A stretch of 64,000 nt of DNA, taken from NCBI RefSeq assembly GCF_000024865.1, contig NC_013595.1:2790001-2854000 (forward strand). The letters run 5' to 3'. The position numbers and the translations under genes were made by a program. The notes beneath the pieces were generated by a model. That model was not told the origin of the DNA. It saw only the letters and a program-made list of their open reading frames with translations, and did not search any database. The stretch's first letter is position 1, and every line of letters starts with the position of its first letter. Below, piece after piece: positions 40,686 to 49,890 of the stretch. This stretch comes from Streptosporangium roseum DSM 43021 (lineage in GTDB: Bacteria > Actinomycetota > Actinomycetes > Streptosporangiales > Streptosporangiaceae).

Positions 40686-42848
40686 TCACATCCGGGCGGC
40701 CGAAATCGGCAGCACGGCCTCCACCACCGTGCCGCCGCCGGGCGCCGCGCCGATCACGCACGTCCCGCCGAGCTCCGCGGCACGCTCGCGCATCGACAGC
40801 AGGCCGATACCCGAGCGCGGTCCCGCGGGCAGCCCGTGCCCGTCGTCCTGGACGCGGACCACCAGCGACTCGCCGCGTCGCAGCGAGACCACCGCCGAAC
40901 GGGCCCGCGCGTGTTTGCGGACGTTGGTGAGCCCTTCCTGCGCGATCCGGTAGGCGGCCACCTCGGCGGCCGCGGGGAGGTCGGACAGGTCGCCCTCGGT
41001 CTCGACGGCCACCTGCGGGTCCCCCTCGACGGCCAGCGCCCGTACGGCTCCGGCCAGGCCGAGCTCGTCCAGGGTGGGCGGGCGCAGGCCGTACACCAGC
41101 TCCCTGATCTCCTGGCCGACCGCGTCCATGCCGCTGCGCAGCTCGGACAGGAGCCGGTCGGCGGAGGCGGGGGACGTGCGCATGCTGATCCTGGCCATGT
41201 TGATCGACATCGCCATGTCGGTCAGCGCGTGGCCGAGCCCGTCGTGCAGGTCCCGGCGGAGGCGGCGGCGCTCCTCCTCGCGGGCGGTGAGGATCCGCTC
41301 GCGGGAGCGCTGCAGGTCGGCGGTCATCCGTACGGCGTGCACCACGTCCGCCACGTACGGCGTGGCCACGGTGATCAGCCGGTCGTTGTGGGCCGCGGCG
41401 AACCTGCGGGGGCCCGGGGAGCCGAGGAGCAGCCGCCCGACCGGTTCCCCGTGCCAGACCAGCGGCACCGTGCGCGGGGCCGGGCCCAGCGGGCCGGCCT
41501 CCACCCGCCTGATCCCCGGGTCGTTCACCTCGACCACGACCCCGGTGACGCTCAGCCCGTCGCGGATCACCGCGGCCACGGCGGCGAGCGCGTTGGCGGG
41601 ATCGGCCTGGCCGACCTCGTGTGCCAGCCGGGCGGTCAGGGCGCGCGGGTCGCCGTGCGTGCCGTACATGAGCCGGTCGACCCAGCGTCGCAGCACGAGG
41701 CGGAGCGGATGGAAGACGACCCCGGCGAACAGCGCCGCCGCCAGGCCGCCGATCCGGTCGTAGCCGGACAGGGTCAGCCCGGCGAGCGCGCCGACCCCGA
41801 AGTAGACCGCGCTGACGGCGGAGATCAGCCCGGCGGCCACGAAGGCGCGGCTGACCACGGTGTCGATGCCGTAGAGCCGGTAGCGCAGCACGGAGAAGGC
41901 GATGGCGACCGGGATCAGCGCGGTCGCGATCGTGGCCGGCACGTGCCAGGCCGCCCCGGCGAGCAGGAAGACGACGTAGACGGCGAACGCGGTCAGCGGC
42001 CAGGCGATCTGGCGGCGCAGGACGGGGTCGGCCCGGCGGGCGCGCAGGGCCAGGGAGAGCAGGGCCAGGACCGCCATGAGGTTGATCAGGCCGGCCAGGG
42101 AGTTCTGGATCGTGGCGCTGTAGGGGGCGAGCGCCTCGATCGCGAGAGAGTTGGGGATGATCTGGGGAAGCGGGTAGTCCTTGGCGGGCGGTGTCGGGCG
42201 CACGATGAGGCGGACCGCCTCCAGCACCATCACCACGACCGCCACGACCACCAGCGGCCGCCAGCGCCGGGAGGGCAGCCGCCCGTCGGGGGAGTACAGC
42301 GGGAGCACGATCGCCAGCAGCGTGCCGCCCACGATCCAGCCGATCCCCCCGGCGTAGCGGTAGTAGCCCGCGACCGCCAGGTCGCCCGAGGCCCCGGAGT
42401 AGCCCATCATGGCGCTGCCGAAGACGTTGACCGCGCAGCCCAGCCCGCCGACGCACATCAGCCAGGCGGTGACCGGACGCGAGCGGTGGGCCAGCAGGAA
42501 GGCGGCCATCACCGGGAACGTCAGCCCCCCGGCCAGGTCGGGTGTGACGAATATGCCCGGGAACCACTCGGGCGGCAGGTTCACGGTGACCACGATGCCG
42601 ATCACCGTGAGCGCGACCGCGGTGGCCGCCACCACGACGATGACGACCAGCCGGGCCGAGGGCAGCGAGGCGAGCGCGGAGCCGGCGCCCTCCGGGCGGG
42701 CGGGCGGGGACGAGGCGCGGGCCGCCGGGACGGCCGGGGCGTCCGTGCCTTCCGGGCGCGCGGGCCCGGTGGCCCCGGAGGTCTCCCGGCCCGGCGCCTC
42801 CGGCACCGCCGGGGCCGCCTCGTCGCGGCCCCGTCCCTTCCTGGACAT
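40686..42848 (-). CDS. Sensor histidine kinase, NarL-partner type (kinase A)
   Basis: A 720-residue membrane kinase. After a Pro/Ala/Glu-rich cytoplasmic start (residues 1-65) come about ten hydrophobic helices (70-390), then a GAF-like region (420-510), a HisKA_3 helix with the phospho-His in RRRLRRDLHDGLGHALTDMA (about residue 535), and a HATPase domain with GLTNVRKHARA and GIGLLSMRERAAELGG. ATG 42848 lies 2 bp after the stop of the SARP-response regulator gene, so they are coupled. It is a clear paralogue of the kinase on the other side of that regulator and probably phosphorylates it. Confidence 0.9.
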   Translation of the reverse strand: MSRKGRGRDEAAPAVPEAPGRETSGATGPARPEGTDAPAVPAARASSPPARPEGAGSALASLPSARLVVIVVVAATAVALTVIGIVVTVNLPPEWFPGIFVTPDLAGGLTFPVMAAFLLAHRSRPVTAWLMCVGGLGCAVNVFGSAMMGYSGASGDLAVAGYYRYAGGIGWIVGGTLLAIVLPLYSPDGRLPSRRWRPLVVVAVVVMVLEAVRLIVRPTPPAKDYPLPQIIPNSLAIEALAPYSATIQNSLAGLINLMAVLALLSLALRARRADPVLRRQIAWPLTAFAVYVVFLLAGAAWHVPATIATALIPVAIAFSVLRYRLYGIDTVVSRAFVAAGLISAVSAVYFGVGALAGLTLSGYDRIGGLAAALFAGVVFHPLRLVLRRWVDRLMYGTHGDPRALTARLAHEVGQADPANALAAVAAVIRDGLSVTGVVVEVNDPGIRRVEAGPLGPAPRTVPLVWHGEPVGRLLLGSPGPRRFAAAHNDRLITVATPYVADVVHAVRMTADLQRSRERILTAREEERRRLRRDLHDGLGHALTDMAMSINMARISMRTSPASADRLLSELRSGMDAVGQEIRELVYGLRPPTLDELGLAGAVRALAVEGDPQVAVETEGDLSDLPAAAEVAAYRIAQEGLTNVRKHARARSAVVSLRRGESLVVRVQDDGHGLPAGPRSGIGLLSMRERAAELGGTCVIGAAPGGGTVVEAVLPISAARM

Positions 42849-42850
42849 CG

Positions 42851-44320
42851 TTACCTGCCTATGCCACCCGGGTTGACCAGCCCCGACTCGTAGGCCGAGA
42901 CGACGAGCTGGGCCCGGTCGAACAGCCCCAGGTGCTCCAGGAGCTTGGACACCGACTGCGACACCGACCGTTCGGAGACCGACAGGGTCGCCGCGATCTG
43001 CCGGTTGGTGAGCCCTCGGGCGACCAGTTTCATCAGGTCCAGCTCGGTGTCGCCGAGACCGGCGAGCCCGGGTGGGGCCGAGGGGTCGGTGCGCCCGGCG
43101 AACGAGGCGATCAGCCGGGTGGTGACGGCCGGGTCGATCAGCGCGTCACCGGCCTGCGCGGCGCGCATCGCGCTGATGAGCTGCTCGGGGGCCGAGGTCT
43201 TGAGGACGAAGCCGCTCACCCCGGCCCGCAGTGCCGCGTAGAGGTTGTCGTCCGTGCCGAACGTGGTCATCATGATCACCTTCGGCGGGGAGTCGTCGGC
43301 CAGGATCCGCCGGGCGGCGGTCAGCCCGTCCAGCCGGGGCATCTGGATGTCCATCAGCACCAGGTCGGGCGAGGTCTCCCGGACGGCCGCGATCGCCTGC
43401 TCGCCGTCCTCGGCCTCGGCCACGAGGTCGAAGCCGGGTTCGCTGTCCAGCACGACCCGCAGGCCGGTGCGGACCAGGGCCTGGTCGTCGGCCACCACGA
43501 TGCGCAGCGCCGCCGGCCCCGCCGACCGCTCGGTCACCCGCGCGGAGGCCGTCTCCTTGGGGGCCGCGGGCAGGTCCAGGTGCGCGGCCTGCGACAGCAT
43601 GTCGGACTCCAGGCGCTGAAGGGTGGCGCCGAGGTCGAGCCCGAGCTCGTCGCGGAGCATCACCCTGGCGCGCCGGAGCGCTCCCAGCGCGTCGCCCTGC
43701 CGGCCGCTCCGGTAGAGCGCCAGGGCGAGCAGCCGCCAGGCCTCCTCCCGCAGCGGATGGGCCGAGGCGTGCGCCTCCAGGTCGGCCACCAGGGCGCCGG
43801 ACTGTCCGAGCAGCAGGCCCGCGTCGGCACGGCGCTCGACCGCGATCAGCCGCAGCTCCTCCAGCCGGCCCGCCTCGGTCACCGCCCACGGCAGGTCGGA
43901 GAACTCGGCGAGCGCGGGGCCCCGCCACAGCGCGAGAGCGTCGTTCAGGCGCTCCCACGCCGCCGCCGGCTCGCCCTCCATCTTGACCGCCCTCTCGAAC
44001 CTCCAGGAGTCCACCTGGCCGGGGGCGGCGCGCAGCGCGTATCCCGGCGGGGCGGAGACCAGCACCTCCGCCTCCTCCCTGGGCGCGCGGCCGGGCTCCA
44101 GGGCGCGCCGCAGCCGCGAGACGTATCCCTGGATGGTGGACAGCGCCTGGGCCGGAGGCTCGCCCGGCCAGAGCTCGTCGATGAGCATGCTTACGGGGAC
44201 GGCGCGGCCACCCGCTACGAGCAGCCGGGCCAGCACCGCCATCTGGCGTTGGCCGCCGAGGTCGAGCACCACGTCGCCGTGGCGCGCCTGAAAAGGCCCT
44301 AGAGCGCGAAATGTCAGCAT
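42851..44320 (-). CDS. Fused regulator: SARP/BTAD module plus NarL-type receiver and LuxR HTH
   Basis: A 489-residue protein of rare make-up. Residues 1-95: OmpR/SARP winged helix (FRALGPFQARHGDVVLDLGG, then VSMLIDELWPGEPPAQALST); 97-245: bacterial transcriptional activator domain; 270-390: receiver with Asp pair VADDQ, phospho-Asp in LVLMDIQMPRLDG, Thr in MMTTFG and Lys in FVLKTSAP; 415-480: LuxR helix-turn-helix (LARGLTNRQIAAT-like; LVARGLTNRQIAATLSVSER). It thus has two DNA-binding domains around a phosphorylation switch. ATG 44320 is used; an upstream codon at 44365 adds no domain. It lies between two paralogous kinases on the same strand. Confidence 0.9.
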   Translation of the reverse strand: MLTFRALGPFQARHGDVVLDLGGQRQMAVLARLLVAGGRAVPVSMLIDELWPGEPPAQALSTIQGYVSRLRRALEPGRAPREEAEVLVSAPPGYALRAAPGQVDSWRFERAVKMEGEPAAAWERLNDALALWRGPALAEFSDLPWAVTEAGRLEELRLIAVERRADAGLLLGQSGALVADLEAHASAHPLREEAWRLLALALYRSGRQGDALGALRRARVMLRDELGLDLGATLQRLESDMLSQAAHLDLPAAPKETASARVTERSAGPAALRIVVADDQALVRTGLRVVLDSEPGFDLVAEAEDGEQAIAAVRETSPDLVLMDIQMPRLDGLTAARRILADDSPPKVIMMTTFGTDDNLYAALRAGVSGFVLKTSAPEQLISAMRAAQAGDALIDPAVTTRLIASFAGRTDPSAPPGLAGLGDTELDLMKLVARGLTNRQIAATLSVSERSVSQSVSKLLEHLGLFDRAQLVVSAYESGLVNPGGIGR

Positions 44321-44405
44321 TGCAGGCGTAAGCGTAGAGCTACCTGGTCCAATGTCATACGGCAATACCCACCATCGTTCGCAGGCTGTAAGAAATCACT
44401 GGTCG

Positions 44406-46358
44406 TCAGATCTCCACATTCAAGTTCAACGGCAGCACCGCTTCGACCACGGTGCCCCCCTCCGGAGGCGAGCCGATCACGCAGGTGCCGCCGAGCTCGG
44501 CGGCCCGCTCGCGCATCGACGCCAGCCCGACCCCGGAGCGCCGGCCGGGCTGGACGCCGACCCCGTCGTCGCTCACCCGGACGCGCAGGTCCTCGCCCCG
44601 CTCCAGGGAGACCCGCACCACCTCGGCCCGGGAGTGCTTGCGGACGTTGGTCAGCGCCTCCTGGACGATCCGGTAGGCGGCCACCTCCGCGGCGGCCGAC
44701 AGCCCGGTCAGGTCCCCGCGCACCTCCACCGCGACGTCGGCCCCGGCCATCTCGGCCAGTGCCCCGGCCAGGCCCAGGTCGTCCAGGGCGGGCGGGCGCA
44801 GGCCGTACACCAGGTGCCTGATGTCGCTGGTCACGCTGTCCATGCCGGAGCGCAGCTCGGTGAGCATGAGGTCGGCGGTCTCGGGGGAGACGTGCAGGGA
44901 GCGGCGGGCCGCGTTGATGGACATGGCCATGCCGCTGAGCGACTGGCCGAGGCCGTCGTGGAGATCGCGGCGAAGGCGGCGGCGCTCCTCCTCGCGGGTG
45001 GCGACGATCCGCTCGCGCGACCGGCGCAGCGCGCCGACCAGCCGGACCGCATGGGCGGCGTCCGCCACGTACGGCGTGAGCGCGGCGATGACCCGCTCGT
45101 TGTGCGCGGCGGGCAGCCGCCTGACCCCCGGAGGGCCGATGAGCAGGCGGCCCACGGGCTCGCCGTGCCAGACGAGCTCGATGTCGCGGACCACCTCCCG
45201 CAGCTCTCCCGCCGTCGCCTCGTCGGGCCCGCCGTCCTGGAAGCGCACCGCCACCCCGGTCACCGCCAGCCCCTCGCGCAGCACGTCCAGGGTGGCGACC
45301 AGCCCGCCGGCCGGGTCGGTCCGCTGCAGGCGCCGCCTGAGCTCTCCGGCGAGCGCCACCGGATCGCCCTTGCTGCCGTAGAGCAGGCGGTCGGCGCCGC
45401 GCTGGAGCACCCGCCGCAGCGGGTGGAAGAACGCCCCGGCGCAGAGCGCGGCGAACAGGCCGCCGATCCGGTCGACGCCTGACAGGAACAGGCTGGAGGC
45501 GGCCCCCGCCGCCACGTACACCCCGCCGATCGCGCCCACCAGGCCCGCGCCGACGAGCGTCCGCGTGATCAGCGTCTGGATGCCGTAGAGCTGGTAGCGC
45601 AGCACCGCGACCGCGATCGCGGCGGGGATCAGGGGGAGGGTGAAGGTGGCCAGCCACCAGATCGGGTCGCCCACCACCCACGGGATGATCAGCCCGGCGA
45701 ACGCGAGCAGCGGCCAGAGGATCTGACGCCGCTCGACCGGGTCCGCGCGCCGCAGGCGCACCGCCAGCGACAGGAAGGCCAACCCCATCGCCCCGGCGGA
45801 CAGGCGGTGCAGGATCTCCAGGAGGGCCGGCTGCGGCTGCTGCACCTCGAGGACGGTCAACAGCGACCGCAGGCCGTCCAGGCCGAGCACCAGCACGGCG
45901 AAGACCACCAGCGGGCGCCACCGGGGCGAGGGGAGCCGGCCGGTCGGATACAGCAGGGGCAGCAGCACGCCCAGCAGGAGCGTCGCGACGACCCAGCTCT
46001 GGCCGACGATCACCCACAGCACCTTGGGCGCGCCCGGCGCGTAGGGGGTCGGGGCGTGCAGCCGGGCGATGTTGGCCAGCAGGATGTTGGTCGCGCAGGC
46101 CAGGCCGCCCAGCACCAGCAGCCAGCCGATGATCAGGCGTGGCCGGTTGAAGACCAGCAGCGCTCCGAAGATCGGGAAGGCGGTCCCCGCCATGTCCTCG
46201 GGGGCGAACGGCAACGGCGTGTAGGAGGGCTGCGGCAGCTGCGCCGTGACCCAGATGTTGACGCACTCCATGGCGACGGACACGGCGGTGACCAGCACCG
46301 CCGCCACCCGCGCCTGAACAGGCGTAACCGTCGGGAACACCCGGCTCAGCCCGCGCAT
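44406..46358 (-). CDS. Sensor histidine kinase, NarL-partner type (kinase B)
   Basis: A 650-residue membrane kinase. Residues 5-330 hold about nine hydrophobic helices, 360-440 a soluble GAF-like region, then the phospho-His in RRRLRRDLHDGLGQSLSGMA (about residue 465) and a HATPase domain (EALTNVRKHSRAEVVRVS; GVGLASMRERAAELGGTC). It shares the same motifs with kinase A over most of its length, which points to a duplication. It is 85 bp upstream of the SARP-response regulator, in the same direction, so the three probably form one operon. Confidence 0.9.
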   Translation of the reverse strand: MRGLSRVFPTVTPVQARVAAVLVTAVSVAMECVNIWVTAQLPQPSYTPLPFAPEDMAGTAFPIFGALLVFNRPRLIIGWLLVLGGLACATNILLANIARLHAPTPYAPGAPKVLWVIVGQSWVVATLLLGVLLPLLYPTGRLPSPRWRPLVVFAVLVLGLDGLRSLLTVLEVQQPQPALLEILHRLSAGAMGLAFLSLAVRLRRADPVERRQILWPLLAFAGLIIPWVVGDPIWWLATFTLPLIPAAIAVAVLRYQLYGIQTLITRTLVGAGLVGAIGGVYVAAGAASSLFLSGVDRIGGLFAALCAGAFFHPLRRVLQRGADRLLYGSKGDPVALAGELRRRLQRTDPAGGLVATLDVLREGLAVTGVAVRFQDGGPDEATAGELREVVRDIELVWHGEPVGRLLIGPPGVRRLPAAHNERVIAALTPYVADAAHAVRLVGALRRSRERIVATREEERRRLRRDLHDGLGQSLSGMAMSINAARRSLHVSPETADLMLTELRSGMDSVTSDIRHLVYGLRPPALDDLGLAGALAEMAGADVAVEVRGDLTGLSAAAEVAAYRIVQEALTNVRKHSRAEVVRVSLERGEDLRVRVSDDGVGVQPGRRSGVGLASMRERAAELGGTCVIGSPPEGGTVVEAVLPLNLNVEI

Positions 46359-46429
46359 CGCCCCGGCCCTTCTATGTCGTACTTAGAGGGACCTTAACGG
46401 GCGCGAACAACAATCCAATCAACAAGCGA

Positions 46430-47668
46430 TCAACGCTGCGCCACCGCCGTACGGCGGCGCAGCGCCGGGCCGATCGCGAGCAGGCCCCCGGCGGCCACCA
46501 GACTGATCGCGCCGATGGCCGGCCAGAGCGCCGCCGGGCTCACCTCCAGCAGCCCGGTGCCGAGCAGCGGAGCGAGCAGCGCCCCGCCCGACCACGCGAA
46601 GCCGTACATGCCGGAGTAGCGTCCGCGCAGGTGGGGCGGGGCGAGCGCGGCCACGATCGCGCCCGGGATGCCCGCGGTGACGATCTCGCCCGCCGTCCAC
46701 AGGATCACCGAGACCGTGTATCCGATGATGCTGGAGACGGCGGCGGTCAGCGCGAAGCCCGCGCCGATGACCGCCAGGCCCACGGCGAGCACGGTGCTGT
46801 GGTCGAGCCGGCCGAACCAGTCGCCGGTCAGCGGCTGGACGAGCACGATCAGGACGCCGTTGACGGCGATCACCATGCCGTAGTCGACGGTGGTGAACCC
46901 CTCGTGGGTCATCGCCAGCGGCAGGGTGGTGAACGCCTGGCTGTAGGCCACGGTGGAGATGAGGGTGATCACGCTGAAGGCGACCATCAGCCGGTCCTTG
47001 AGCACGTCGGCGAAGCCGCCGCGCCGCTGCCCGCCCGGCCCGCTCCGCGCGGGCAGCGTCTCCGGCACCGCCCGCCACACCAGCAGGCCGAAGGCCAGCG
47101 AGGTGGCGGCGTTGACGCCGAACATCCAGCCGTACCCGGCCCGGGCGAGCCAGCCGCCCGCGACCATCGCCACCGCGAAGCCCAGGTTCAGCGCCCAGAA
47201 GAGCAGCCCGTAGGCGCGCGGCCGGTCGAGGGGCGGGATCAGGTCGGCCACCAGGGCGTTGGACGCCGGGCGGTAGACGTCCACGGTCATGCCGAGCACG
47301 AACATGGTGGCGACGATCGCCGGGAGCGAGGTGCTGTAGCCGAGCGCCACCATGGTGGCCGCGGTCGCGACCATGCCACCGGTCAGGGTGATCCGCCTGC
47401 CGAAGCGGTCGGCCAGCCAGCCGGCGATGATCTGCGACAGCAGCGAGCCGACGCCGAAGACCGCCATCACCGCCCCGGCGGCGGCATAGGACATGCCGCG
47501 CGCCTGGGTCAGGTAGACGCCGATGAACGGCTGGACCATCATGCCCACCCGGTTCACCAGCGTGCCGGTCCACAGGGCCCAGAACGCCGGGGGCAGGCCA
47601 CCGATCTTCGATCGCAGGAAACCGGGTCCGGCAAGGGTCCTACTCGTCATGCCGCCAGGGTTGGACAT
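46430..47668 (-). CDS. MFS transporter
   Basis: A 412-residue protein with twelve helices. GWLADRFGRRITLTGGMVAT is the MFS motif A and GGWLARAGYGWMFGVNAATS a motif C-like part of helix 5. ATG 47668 is used; ATG 47650 would shorten it by six residues. It is divergent from an ArsR-like regulator whose probable operator lies in the 29-bp gap, so that regulator likely controls this exporter. The two-component operon begins 71 bp after it on the same strand, but a shared role is not shown. Confidence 0.86.
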   Translation of the reverse strand: MSNPGGMTSRTLAGPGFLRSKIGGLPPAFWALWTGTLVNRVGMMVQPFIGVYLTQARGMSYAAAGAVMAVFGVGSLLSQIIAGWLADRFGRRITLTGGMVATAATMVALGYSTSLPAIVATMFVLGMTVDVYRPASNALVADLIPPLDRPRAYGLLFWALNLGFAVAMVAGGWLARAGYGWMFGVNAATSLAFGLLVWRAVPETLPARSGPGGQRRGGFADVLKDRLMVAFSVITLISTVAYSQAFTTLPLAMTHEGFTTVDYGMVIAVNGVLIVLVQPLTGDWFGRLDHSTVLAVGLAVIGAGFALTAAVSSIIGYTVSVILWTAGEIVTAGIPGAIVAALAPPHLRGRYSGMYGFAWSGGALLAPLLGTGLLEVSPAALWPAIGAISLVAAGGLLAIGPALRRRTAVAQR

Positions 47669-47689
47669 GCGCCCGGAGGTACGCGAATC

Positions 47690-47707
47690 TTTTAGCCGTG
47701 CCTAAAA
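47690..47707. promoter_or_regulatory. Palindrome over the ArsR-like gene start
   Basis: TTTTAG (47690-47695) and CTAAAA (47702-47707) are perfect inverted arms with a 6-bp spacer that contains the GTG start codon (47698). No ribosome site is close before this GTG, so the message may begin at or just before it and binding would block both divergent genes. A dimeric ArsR-type protein is the likely binder. Confidence 0.6.
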
Positions 47708-48675
47708 AGTCGTGCCACGTCGAGTGGATCTTCGCCCCGGAGGACGTGGCCCGGATCCGCTTCGCGTTCTCACCGATCTGGGAGCTGGTCACGAGCCTGC
47801 GCGCGCTGCGTGACCCGGCCAGGCACTCCCTCCACCTGCCCTGGGTGCGCGCCGTACGGCCCCGCCTGGCCGGCGTCGACCTGTCGGAGCTGTTCGCGCT
47901 GGTCCCGCTCCACGGATATCTCGTGGACTTCGTCACCCCCACGCCCGAGACCCCGATGCCCGACTTCGCCGCCGATCTCGAACGGGTACGGCGGACGTCC
48001 CCGGAGCGGGCGGCCGAGGAGGCGAGCTGGGTGGTCGGGTCCGACCCCCACCTCATCGAGCGCTTCACCGCCGACCCCGAGGCGGGCGTGGCGAGGGTCG
48101 CCGACACCCTGGAGCACTACTGGGAGACGGCGTTCGCCGAGTTCTGGCCCCGGATCTACGGCCTGCTGGAGGCGGACGTGCTGCGGCGCTCCCGGCAGCT
48201 CGCCGTGGGCGGGGCCCGCGAACTCTTCGCCGACCTGCACCCGAACGTGCGCTGGCACGGCGACCGGCTCAGGGTCACCCGGCCCTGGGACTACTCCGAA
48301 CCGATCGGCGGCGACGGCCTGGTGCTGGTGCCGACGGCCTTCTACTGGCCGGACACGGCCGTGATGGTCGAGCCGTACCAGCCGATGCTCCTCTACCCGG
48401 CGACGGGCGTCGGCACGCTGTGGGCCTCGGGCCCCCCGCCCGCCCCGGGGGCCCTCGCCGCGCTGCTCGGCCGTACCCGGGCGCAGATCCTGACCGCCCT
48501 GGCCGATCCCACGACCACCTCGGCGCTCGCCCGGCGGATGACCCTCACCCCGGGGGCCGTCAGCCAGCACCTGACCGTCCTGGCCGACGGGGGCCTGGTG
48601 ACGCGCCGCCGCCTCGGCCGCGAGGTCGTCTACCGCCGCACCCCGATGGGCGACTCCCTGGTCTGCGCGTCCTGA
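47698..48675 (+). CDS. ArsR-like winged-helix regulator (DUF5937 type)
   Basis: A 325-residue protein. Residues 1-240 are the conserved N-terminal region of actinobacterial DUF5937 proteins (HVEWIFAPEDVARIRFAFSP; LEHYWETAFAEFWPRIYGLL); residues 250-325 are an ArsR winged helix (ILTALADPTTTSALARRMTL, then TPGAVSQHLTVLADGGLVTR). GTG 47698 is used, inside a palindrome. There are no paired Cys metal sites, so it probably senses something other than arsenic. It most likely represses itself and the divergent MFS gene. Confidence 0.85.
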   Translation: MPKKSCHVEWIFAPEDVARIRFAFSPIWELVTSLRALRDPARHSLHLPWVRAVRPRLAGVDLSELFALVPLHGYLVDFVTPTPETPMPDFAADLERVRRTSPERAAEEASWVVGSDPHLIERFTADPEAGVARVADTLEHYWETAFAEFWPRIYGLLEADVLRRSRQLAVGGARELFADLHPNVRWHGDRLRVTRPWDYSEPIGGDGLVLVPTAFYWPDTAVMVEPYQPMLLYPATGVGTLWASGPPPAPGALAALLGRTRAQILTALADPTTTSALARRMTLTPGAVSQHLTVLADGGLVTRRRLGREVVYRRTPMGDSLVCAS

Positions 48676-48784
48676 CAGGACGCCGGAGGGAGCGGCGTGC
48701 CGGGGCCGGCCCCGCCGCCGGGCGGGTGGCCCGCCGGGCGCGCCCCGCCCGGACGGCTCGGGAGCGCGCCCGGGAGCCGCGCGG

Positions 48785-49864
48785 TCACGTCACGCTGTAG
48801 CGGCTGGACTCCAGGAGCCACTCCAACTGGGCCCTGGGCGCCGAGAGGAACGCGCACGCCACCTTGCTGACGTCCCTGGCCTGCGCCGGTGACAGCCCGA
48901 GCCGGTCGAACAGCTCCGGCAGCCGCATGGCGGCGGTCCGCAGGTCCTCGGCGCGCTCGGCGATGCGGTCGTTCACCCACGCCACGGCGCCGGCGTCCGA
49001 AAGCCCGAACGCGGCGGCCGCGACCGTCACGTAGTTGTGCACGTCGCCGTTCGCCCGCTCCTTGGGATGGGAGGCGACGTCGTTGCACCACGCGGTGACG
49101 TCGTTGCAGGCGTCCACCAGCGTCCGCCAGGTCGGGCTCTCCCGCAGCCGCGCCGGCACCTCCGCTCCCAGGCACGCCTCCACCAGGTCGAACAGGTAGG
49201 GGCCGGCGGTCCCCCGGCGGAGCGCCGGGTACTCCCCGGCGGAGGGCACCCGCCCGGCGCGCCGGTTGTCCGCCTCCGCGCGGCAGGCCGCGCCCTGCTC
49301 GCGCAGCCCCAGGGCGAACCGCTCCCGCCAGCGCGCGCTCATCCGCCCGGCGGTGATCCGCCAGAGGTCCTGGAAGGCCGCCTCGACCGGGGCGGCGCCC
49401 CGCGCCTGAAGCGGCACCGCGCCGCCCCGCGCCTGGGCCGGTACGGAGCACGCCGCCGGGGGCGGCGCGGATCCCGTCAGGCGCCCGAGGCGCGCGAAGG
49501 TGGCCTCCACGATCTCGGCCGCGTGGCCGGCGGGTTTCTCGTCCCACTCGTCGTCGAAGTGGAACAGCCACGTCAGCCACTTGGCGAACAGCAGGGCCGC
49601 GTCCACGCCGAAACCGGCGAAGGCCCGGCCGGCCATCCGCTCGAACCCCGCCCGCGCCGGTGTCTCCAGCCCGACCTCCCGGGTCCACTCGGCGAGGGAG
49701 GCCTCGATCCGGTCGATCGAGGAGTGCATGCGGCAGGGAGCGGCCATCGCGGGAACCCGGTCGACGAGAGGCAGCAGCAACGTCGCGGCCACCGTGGGAG
49801 CCCGCTCCCAGGGTGGCCGCGGTCCCGTGGCGCCGGTCTTCGCGGTGACCATCTGGGATGACAT
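48785..49864 (-). CDS. Class I terpene synthase
   Basis: A 359-residue bacterial terpene cyclase, which ionises a prenyl diphosphate with three Mg and cyclises it. The Asp-rich motif is FHFDDEWDE near residue 105 and the NSE triad is NDVASHPKE near residue 260, followed by NYVTVAAAAFG and a C-terminal LEWLLESSRY. The start is ATG 49864; a GTG at 49891 overlapping the EF-hand stop (TAGTG) is also possible. Both metal motifs are intact. It is the last gene of an operon with a degenerate paralogue and an EF-hand protein. The product is not predictable. Confidence 0.88.
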   Translation of the reverse strand: MSSQMVTAKTGATGPRPPWERAPTVAATLLLPLVDRVPAMAAPCRMHSSIDRIEASLAEWTREVGLETPARAGFERMAGRAFAGFGVDAALLFAKWLTWLFHFDDEWDEKPAGHAAEIVEATFARLGRLTGSAPPPAACSVPAQARGGAVPLQARGAAPVEAAFQDLWRITAGRMSARWRERFALGLREQGAACRAEADNRRAGRVPSAGEYPALRRGTAGPYLFDLVEACLGAEVPARLRESPTWRTLVDACNDVTAWCNDVASHPKERANGDVHNYVTVAAAAFGLSDAGAVAWVNDRIAERAEDLRTAAMRLPELFDRLGLSPAQARDVSKVACAFLSAPRAQLEWLLESSRYSVT

Positions 49865-49890
49865 ATGGGCCGGTGTACGGGTCAGCGTCA

